DNA of 7,063 nucleotides from an uncultured Eubacteriales bacterium (GTDB taxonomy: Bacteria > Bacillota > Clostridia > Peptostreptococcales > Anaerovoracaceae): the NCBI GenBank assembly GCA_910585135.1, contig CAJUEB010000119.1, positions 1 to 7,063 on the forward strand, read 5' to 3'. How positions within the stretch are numbered: the first letter of the stretch is position 1; each line of letters starts with the position of its first letter. A program made the translations under genes and the position numbers. This document shows positions 1 to 4,736 of this stretch, in pieces. Under the pieces are notes generated by a model. It was given only the letters and a program-made list of their open reading frames with translations. It was not told where the DNA came from and searched no databases.

Positions 1-1983
1 GTACGGAGTCACCTGCTCCATCAAGCTTGCCGGAAGGCCGTCCGTCTGCCAGTTCCCCTCAAACAGCCCGGTATAGCCGAGGGTGAACGGGATCGTCCCT
101 TTCACCAGGTTCGTATTTGGATACCTCCTGCCCCAGTCGGCCTTTTCGAATACGCCCACCGCCACCGGCACATCGCCTTCGCTTTCCCGCAGCGCATACA
201 CGACGTCAAGCTGCGGCCGCACGATGCCGTCCGCGATGAGGCCGGTAAAGACCTGCCTGTTTCCCTGGTGCTGGGTAAGCGGCCGCAGCTTGATCCCCGG
301 CACAGAAAGCGGCAGGTTTTCATCCACCGCGTTCGGCACGGTCCAGTAGATATCGAGGTACATCGGGTTCTTGCCGTGGGGGTTCCCCGGTCCTGAAAAG
401 CACACGGCCTGCTGCGATTCGTTTTCCGGCGCGATCACAAGCCCATGGTTTGCCGCGCCGTTTTTCCATTCCCTGACGGCAGTGGAGATATCCCAGCTCT
501 TCCAGCCATCGGCGGATACGTCAACAGGGGCGGCGATGATGCTGTGGTTTTGCGGCTGGGTGTTCCACGTATGCGCGCTTGCCCGCCAGCCGCTGTTTAC
601 CATCTTGCAGTATGCCCTTGTCCCTGCGGGCGGGTCGCCTGCATATTTATATCCCTTTAAATATGCCGTGATGATCGCATCGTCCGGCAGGTTGCCGGCG
701 AAATCATAATTGATCTTAATGTACGACCTGGTCTGCCCGTAATACGCCCCTGCCGCTACCGCGTCGCTTCCCAGGAGCCTTCCGTTCTCATAGCCCGCAT
801 AAAGATACGATACGCGTTGGTGATCCACATCAGGTCCTGCCTTGAATCTTCCGCCGCTCTTCCCGTTTTCCACCAGGTGCCATTCCAGGTTGCCCTGCGT
901 CAGCGCGATCGTCGGGTCGATCGTCACCGGGTAGGCCCGCTCCGGCGCAGATAACCATTCCCGGTCCGGCTCGATGGCCAGGACCGTGCTGCCGTCTTCC
1001 TCCGCCAGGCTGAGCGTGATATTCATCGAAAGATTCCCGTCCGCATCCTCCATCACGGGCGCGCTTATGGTATACAGCAGCTTCTTCTTTTCGTAGATAT
1101 TCAGCACGTTGTCTTCGATCCTGTATGCCAGCTTTCCTTTTTCATCTTCCGTGTGCGCAGCTTCGATGCGGTACTGGAATTTCGTAAGCTCCGTTGGCTG
1201 CATGAGGATGATGTCCTCCTTGACGCATCCACCCAGGGCTGTATACTGGAGGTCGATACCCGCTGCTGCATCGTTATAACGGACAGCGTTTTCCTCTGCT
1301 GCCGCATCCTTGAGCGTGCCGAACAGCGGCGACAGCGTAATCTGCGTTCCCTTGTCTTCGATCGCGATTTCGTCCCCGTTTTTCGGCAGCGTCAGGTCAT
1401 ATGCGTTTTCTTTATTTTCATAGACGCTGCGGCGTTCCTTCAAGGTATTGTCAATGCGCCGCGTCCTGCCCTTTTCATCGGTATAGGTGATGGGGTCGGC
1501 GTAAATCCTCGTTACATAGCTGCCGTCCGCAAGCTCGTATGTGACAGCCGATCCTTCCTCCTCGATGATCCGCCCCTCGATCTCGTCCTGCGCCTCCATA
1601 AGCTCCGGGGAGCGCAGCGGCGCTTCCCCGCCAAAGAGTTTATCAAAAAAGCCTTCGCCTTGCGCGCTGCTTTCCGTGCCCGTGCCGTTTTCCGCTCCCG
1701 TGCTGCCCTCTGGCTGCGCATCCGGCTGGCTTCCTTTCTCTTCTTCTGCCGGGTCTTCTGTCTGCTCTTCCTGCTCCCTGCGGCGTTCCTTGTCCGCTTC
1801 AAATTCCTCCTGCTGCTTCAAAAGCGTTTCCTTCGCCTTTGCGCTGCTGTTTTCCGCCCCGAACACGCCGCGGGGAATGAGCGTAAACGCCATGATGAAT
1901 ACCATCACCAGGCTGATGATGCTTTTCCCGGATTTTAATTGATGCAGGCTTTTGAAACTGATATAAGGTTTCCTGTTTTTCAT
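1..1983 (-). CDS. Secreted DNRLRE-domain protein, RHS/wall-associated type (N-terminal part, runs off the left edge)
   Basis: The reading frame is open from an ATG at 1983 to the window edge (661 codons, no stop), so only the N-terminus is seen. AGGAGG at 1997-1992, 8 nt before the ATG, supports this start. Residues 1-20 are basic and residues 21-37 are hydrophobic (SIISLVMVFIMAFTLIP), followed by a likely cleavage site near VFGA/EN, so a Sec signal peptide is expected. Residues about 44-120 form a charged Glu/Lys/Gln/Ser-rich linker. Residues about 130-355 resemble the beta-rich region that precedes DNRLRE domains (IDLQY...VKEDIIL, then YPVTIDPTI at 351-359). Residues about 360-548 fit a DNRLRE domain (GWKSWDISTAVREWKNG at 493-509, then NHGLVIAPENE). 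In known proteins this layout is followed by RHS/YD repeats and a variable C-terminal tip, as in WapA-like proteins. That tip is not visible, so toxin activity is inference only. The gene lies 46 nt downstream of the membrane protein gene, probably in one operon. Confidence 0.85.
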   Translation of the reverse strand, partial: MKNRKPYISFKSLHQLKSGKSIISLVMVFIMAFTLIPRGVFGAENSSAKAKETLLKQQEEFEADKERRREQEEQTEDPAEEEKGSQPDAQPEGSTGAENGTGTESSAQGEGFFDKLFGGEAPLRSPELMEAQDEIEGRIIEEEGSAVTYELADGSYVTRIYADPITYTDEKGRTRRIDNTLKERRSVYENKENAYDLTLPKNGDEIAIEDKGTQITLSPLFGTLKDAAAEENAVRYNDAAAGIDLQYTALGGCVKEDIILMQPTELTKFQYRIEAAHTEDEKGKLAYRIEDNVLNIYEKKKLLYTISAPVMEDADGNLSMNITLSLAEEDGSTVLAIEPDREWLSAPERAYPVTIDPTIALTQGNLEWHLVENGKSGGRFKAGPDVDHQRVSYLYAGYENGRLLGSDAVAAGAYYGQTRSYIKINYDFAGNLPDDAIITAYLKGYKYAGDPPAGTRAYCKMVNSGWRASAHTWNTQPQNHSIIAAPVDVSADGWKSWDISTAVREWKNGAANHGLVIAPENESQQAVCFSGPGNPHGKNPMYLDIYWTVPNAVDENLPLSVPGIKLRPLTQHQGNRQVFTGLIADGIVRPQLDVVYALRESEGDVPVAVGVFEKADWGRRYPNTNLVKGTIPFTLGYTGLFEGNWQTDGLPASLMEQVTPY

Positions 1984-2029
1984 TTTTTCCGCCTCCTATC
2001 CTCGTACATGGTGCGTTTAGCTGTCCGCA

Positions 2030-2878
2030 TCAATGGTTCTTTTCTTCATCAAGAACCTGCGGCTGACGGTAAAGCGCAATTCCAAGCCGGTAAACCATAT
2101 ATGTCCCGGTCCCGCCGAGAAGCGTATAAACAATAAGCGTTACCGCCCCTCGCATCAATGCGCCGCTGAAATAATTGATCCCGATCGATAAAAGGCCGCC
2201 GAGCAGGACGAAAACTGCCGTCACAAGCAAAAGCCTTTTATAACCCCGCCTGCTCCCCTCAAATCCCGTCCTAAAAGCTTCCTTCACCGGAAGACGGAAA
2301 ACGGTAAAAGCGACAAGCTCCATCAGCACAAACGGTGCTAAGGCAATCGTCGTGATGCAGGTGATGATATTGATGATGCCCTTGATCGCTTCGTACAAAA
2401 GCAGGTTTTGCAAAAGCAAATAAATGAGGACGGCAAAGCCCCCACAGAGCAGCGAATATGCCAGCACTGCGCAGATAAAGCATCCGGCAAAACAGCCGCT
2501 GCGCTTGAAACAGTCTGCAAAATCCCTGGCAGGGCCGTTTCGCCCGTTCCTCCTTGCGACATACCCCATGGCTGACATGAACAGGATTGCCGCCAGAATG
2601 CCCACCGCTAAGATAGCCATCTGGAAAGGCCGCTGCAAATCCGCAGCCGCTGCCCGGTATGCCGCCGGGGCTGCAAGCAATCCCAGGCCGCACAAAATGA
2701 AATTTCCGGCAAAGGCACAAAGCAGCAGCTTGTCTGCTCTGCTTGTCCTGAGAATCCTTGCGGAATATGCTTTAGCCGATACGGCCAATGCTATAGATGT
2801 TTCCGATACGACAGATACAATGCGGCCATTGTCCGTACGTTTAAAAAAATTTTGGATTGTTTCTTTTAATGTTTTCAT
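2030..2878 (-). CDS. Polytopic membrane protein of unrecognised family
   Basis: This complete 282-residue protein has no family I recognise. The ATG at 2878 is chosen because AGGAGG lies 5 nt upstream and a promoter and terminator lie just beyond it. The frame stays open to a GTG at 3160, but that 94-codon extension would run through both elements and is not believed. The N-terminal 50 residues are basic and amphipathic (MKTLKETIQNFFKR...). Hydrophobic segments lie at about 51-73, 87-107, 128-157, 164-194, 214-236 and 241-264, giving about six membrane spans, some long enough to be re-entrant or double. Basic loops lie at 108-126 (RRNGRNG) and 199-215 (KEAFRTGFEGSRRGYKR). The tail is short and charged (LDEEKNH). 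No catalytic motif is visible. The DNRLRE protein gene follows after 46 nt without a terminator, so the two are likely co-transcribed. A role in export, anchoring, or immunity for that protein is possible but not shown. Confidence 0.8.
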   Translation of the reverse strand: MKTLKETIQNFFKRTDNGRIVSVVSETSIALAVSAKAYSARILRTSRADKLLLCAFAGNFILCGLGLLAAPAAYRAAAADLQRPFQMAILAVGILAAILFMSAMGYVARRNGRNGPARDFADCFKRSGCFAGCFICAVLAYSLLCGGFAVLIYLLLQNLLLYEAIKGIINIITCITTIALAPFVLMELVAFTVFRLPVKEAFRTGFEGSRRGYKRLLLVTAVFVLLGGLLSIGINYFSGALMRGAVTLIVYTLLGGTGTYMVYRLGIALYRQPQVLDEEKNH

Positions 2879-2883
2879 ACGCG

Positions 2884-2889
2884 CCTCCT
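2884..2889 (-). promoter_or_regulatory. Ribosome binding site that fixes the membrane protein start
   Basis: On the minus strand a perfect AGGAGG sits 5 nt before the ATG at 2878, inside a purine-rich run (AGGAGAAGAGGAGG). It supports this ATG over the GTG at 3160, which has no comparable site. Confidence 0.8.
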
Positions 2890-2926
2890 CTTCTCCTGGC
2901 TTAAATTGCATACACTTCTTACATGC

Positions 2927-2955
2927 ATTATAACAGCTTAAAAATGCGTTGTCCC
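2927..2955 (-). promoter_or_regulatory. Sigma-A type promoter for the membrane protein/DNRLRE operon
   Basis: On the minus strand the -35 box is GGGACA (2955-2950, four of six matching TTGACA), followed by a 17-nt spacer and a perfect TATAAT -10 box (2932-2927). A TG one base before the -10 makes it an extended -10 promoter. Transcription should start near 2920, giving a leader of about 40 nt that carries the AGGAGG site. The weak -35 beside Spo0A-like boxes would suit an activated promoter, but that is inference. Confidence 0.7.
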
Positions 2956-2976
2956 ACGGTGTCGAGGAATCAAGAA

Positions 2977-2999
2977 TTTTGTCAAATATTTCGACAAAA
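2977..2999. promoter_or_regulatory. Palindrome resembling two inverted Spo0A boxes (candidate operator)
   Basis: The arms TTTTGTC (2977-2983) and GACAAAA (2993-2999) flank a 9-bp A/T-rich centre. Read as Spo0A boxes (consensus TGTCGAA), the minus strand has a perfect TGTCGAA at 2996-2990. The plus strand has TGTCAAA at 2980-2986, one base off. A third partial match, TGTCGAG, lies on the plus strand at 2960-2966, four bases upstream of the -35. Position just upstream of the promoter suits control of the 2878-to-1 operon. A different repressor or activator with a TTGTC/GACAA operator is an alternative. Confidence 0.4.
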
Positions 3000-3008
3000 A
3001 TCACACCT

Positions 3009-3042
3009 AAAAAAGCGGCTGCTTTCTCTAAGCCGCCGCTTT
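3009..3042 (-). terminator. Rho-independent terminator upstream of the membrane protein gene
   Basis: On the minus strand AAAGCGGC (3042-3035) pairs with GCCGCTTT (3019-3012). A single G/A mismatch leads to an inner GCTT/AAGC stem closing an AGAGA loop, and six T run from 3014 to 3009. The plus-strand reading has no T-tract after the stem, so it acts on minus-strand transcripts. The nearest minus-strand gene upstream ends at 3636, almost 600 nt away, so it either ends a very long 3' tail or terminates an unannotated transcript. It also insulates the promoter at 2955-2927. Confidence 0.8.
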
Positions 3043-3263
3043 GAACGCATAAGGGTAAGCCGCCGGACAACAGCTTTTTTCTTTTGCCGCCGTCTGGCAG
3101 ATTTATCTTGATTATGAACCCACTAAACCTCCGAATCGAAAAACAAATAACCCATCTCACGACCCAGGCAACAAGTCATTCCTGATCCACCTGTTGATCT
3201 CATCCTGCTCCCCCGTAAACGCAGGGGATTGTAGCGACGCTTTCCCCCGCTCCGCAAAGCACG
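3043..3263. other. Intergenic stretch without a supported gene
   Basis: Short minus-strand frames exist (3366-3157 from a TTG, and the GTG-started extension at 3160), but neither has a ribosome binding site or a recognisable domain. A peptide such as GEQDEINRWIRNDLL around 3218-3174 looks protein-like, so a decayed gene fragment is possible. On the minus strand a GGGG...CCCC...GGGG order (about 3249 to 3211) would allow two competing stems. GGCGGCTTA occurs twice, near 3065-3057 and 3039-3031. No function is assigned. Confidence 0.35.
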
Positions 3264-3537
3264 ATTCTCTATCAATTGATGAAAACATCAGTTTCCAGAG
3301 AATTTTACCGATGATCCTATCGAAATACGCAGAAAACCCGCTTGCGTTCATAGACGATTCTCTCAAATTTTTTCAAAATGCCATTTACAGAGAAAAAAGG
3401 CACAAAAATTCTCTCGTTTTAAGAAAATAGCACGCTCTTAAGAGAAAATTTCTTTCTGACCATACGAAAGCATCAAAAATGGGAAAAAATGGTTTGTTTT
3501 TCTCTCAAAAACTGCTTTATTTCAAAAACAAGAGAAA
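3264..3537. repeat. Two tandem, diverged ~130-bp units built from TTCTCT...AGAGAA inverted pairs
   Basis: TTCTCT occurs at 3265, 3358, 3409 and 3500, each followed by AGAGAA at 3297, 3389, 3441 and 3531. The gaps inside the pairs are 26, 25, 26 and 25 nt. The gaps between pairs are 55, 14 and 53 nt. This makes two units, 3265-3394 and 3409-3536, each with the same order of gaps (26, 55 or 53, 25). Both also carry CGAAA starting 19 nt after the end of the first AGAGAA (3321 and 3465), within GATCCTATCGAAA and GACCATACGAAA. The rest of the sequence is diverged and A/T rich. The first pair also encloses a TGATG/CATCA hairpin (3277-3290) with symmetric 6-nt flanks. Half-sites about 32 bp apart, near three helical turns, suggest protein binding sites. 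The binder and purpose are unknown. Confidence 0.65.
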
Positions 3538-3635
3538 CGGTAAAGATAATGATGTGAGTTTATTGCCCGCCCTGTTCAAATCAACTGCGCCATAGCCTCA
3601 TGAACTGCAAGACCAGCCTTGCCACGGCCACACAA

Positions 3636-4481
3636 TCAAGAAAAATATTCAAATTCAAAAGAAGCCCTGTCCGTTTCAAAAGCAAAAAGAGTACGGCCTT
3701 CTTTGCGAAATCGATAAAACGCCTGGCAGGACGCACTTTCATGAATCGTCCTTACCATGTCCCCCTTCGCCGGAGCTTTCAGAGGCCGTGCAGAAGCTTC
3801 CAGCAGACAGGCCTCCAATTCCAGATCGCCCTGTGTCACCCGGGCCATTTTGTTTTGAAGCCTGACAACCCTGGCCCCCAGATAAGTGGCGATCCTGTAC
3901 TCTTTCCCCCGCCATAATACCACGCCTATAATCCCGGTAAAATGAATCCCAGCCATGGGAATATCCGCTACGGAAAGCATAATAGACCCTTCCGAAAAAC
4001 AGCACTGCGTCCAGATATACTCTTTCGGGAAGGAACGGCCCCTGTCTCCTTCCCAATACCCCCAGGCATCCCGAAACGAATAATCCTGTCCATTGATACA
4101 CACAGTTCCCCCGACCGAATGACGCATGCTCCGCACACTGTGGCGGCATTCCATAAATGGCACGAGCGCAAACGGTCCCATGATATCATATTTTAATGGG
4201 AAAAGCGGCCCGAAGGCTAGTTTTCCCCTAGCGGTTAGCTGCTGGGTGTGGATTGCCAGGGAAATACCTTCTTCACCAAAGCGGTTCTCTTCAATGAAAA
4301 GATTCCTTCTCGTCCGTCTAAATGAATCTGCTGGAAACACAGCTGTCCATGCATCATCATCGGTAATAACCTGAATCGAACAGGTACGTTTGTTCCCCGT
4401 TTTGTGAACGGCAGGGATCACCGCTAAAGTCTGTGTATCAGATTGACATTTCAAATACCAGCCATAAAAAGAATCAAACAT
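3636..4481 (-). CDS. Tocopherol cyclase-like family protein
   Basis: This complete 281-residue protein has GGAG 8 nt before the ATG at 4481. The N-terminus has FYGWYLKCQ (5-13) followed by LAVIPAVHKTG, the usual opening of the tocopherol cyclase/lipocalin-like family. The hallmark is GYWEGDRGRSFPKEYIWTQC (141-160), matching the conserved G-Y-x-E-x-D-x-G-x-S-F-P-x-x-Y-x-W-x-Q signature. A family-like beta-rich tail follows (VVLWRGKEYRIATYLGARV, then FEFEYFS at the end). No signal peptide or membrane span is evident, so a cytoplasmic location is likely. Plant and cyanobacterial members close the chromanol ring of vitamin E. An anaerobe is unlikely to make tocopherol, and no partner gene is nearby, so the substrate is unknown and a lipid or hydrophobic ligand is only a guess. 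It sits between the polC terminator and the intergenic repeat array and appears monocistronic. A weak possible promoter, TTCATG (4559-4554), 17 nt, TAAATT (4536-4531), lies upstream. Confidence 0.8.
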   Translation of the reverse strand: MFDSFYGWYLKCQSDTQTLAVIPAVHKTGNKRTCSIQVITDDDAWTAVFPADSFRRTRRNLFIEENRFGEEGISLAIHTQQLTARGKLAFGPLFPLKYDIMGPFALVPFMECRHSVRSMRHSVGGTVCINGQDYSFRDAWGYWEGDRGRSFPKEYIWTQCCFSEGSIMLSVADIPMAGIHFTGIIGVVLWRGKEYRIATYLGARVVRLQNKMARVTQGDLELEACLLEASARPLKAPAKGDMVRTIHESASCQAFYRFRKEGRTLFAFETDRASFEFEYFS

Positions 4482-4497
4482 ATGCTTATCTCCATGA

Positions 4498-4516
4498 AAA
4501 AATAATGTTTATTTTT
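4498..4516. promoter_or_regulatory. A/T palindrome in the leader of the tocopherol cyclase-like gene
   Basis: AAAAATAA (4498-4505), the centre TGT, and TTATTTTT (4509-4516) form a perfect inverted repeat. It starts 17 nt upstream of the ATG and lies close to the ribosome binding site at 4493-4490. It could be an operator or a weak leader hairpin. Being made only of A and T, it could also be chance. Confidence 0.3.
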
Positions 4517-4560
4517 CCACGAAAAATCCCAATTTATGCATATTTTCTTGCTACATGAAG

Positions 4561-4582
4561 AAAAGGCAGGATGCCCTGCCTT
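4561..4582 (-). terminator. Rho-independent terminator of polC
   Basis: On the minus strand AAGGCAGG (4582-4575), the loop GCAT and CCTGCCTT (4570-4563) form a perfect 8-bp stem, followed by TTCTTC. It lies about 155 nt after the polC stop, and no supported gene lies between them. The T-run is interrupted by one C, so read-through into the next gene is possible. Confidence 0.75.
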
Positions 4583-4736
4583 ATTTCCTGAATTTCCTGG
4601 TGTTCTTTCGGCCTGCGGGACGGGCTTTCATCACTGCGGGCTTAGCCGCCGCGTGATCCCTGACCCGCTTTGCGCACAAGCCGGCCGCACCCGCTCAAAC
4701 CAAGACGGCCAAGCCGCCCCGGCCATGCCGTACCCC

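Noticed and set aside
1153..1938. A 261-codon plus-strand frame
   Set aside because: It is antisense to the signal peptide, linker and N-terminal domain of the DNRLRE protein. It is Arg/Phe/Leu rich and has no domain.
2977..3008. Similarity of the GTCAAATATTTCGACA palindrome to some insertion sequence ends
   Set aside because: No transposase, no partner inverted repeat and no target duplication is visible. The position beside a promoter fits an operator better.
2879..3160. N-terminal extension of the membrane protein to a GTG at 3160
   Set aside because: The extension would be read through a strong terminator and across the promoter at 2955-2927, and it lacks a good ribosome binding site. 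The ATG at 2878 has AGGAGG.
3157..3366. A 69-codon minus-strand frame that overlaps the extended frame by GTGA
   Set aside because: It starts at TTG with no ribosome binding site, lies partly in the repeat array and shows no domain. At best it is a decayed fragment.
3447..3499. ACCATACGAAAGC resembling part of a cyclic-di-GMP riboswitch
   Set aside because: The remaining conserved segments and the second stem are absent, and no plus-strand gene follows.
3607..3622. GCAAG/CTTGC hairpin just after the tocopherol cyclase-like gene
   Set aside because: The stem is only 5 bp and no T-run follows it on the minus strand, so it is not a convincing terminator.
4631..4726. A 31-codon minus-strand frame just after polC, with AGGGG 6 nt before its ATG
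   Set aside because: The apparent binding site overlaps the polC stop region. The peptide is Ala/Arg/Pro rich with no recognisable feature, and the frame sits inside the untranslated polC tail before the terminator.
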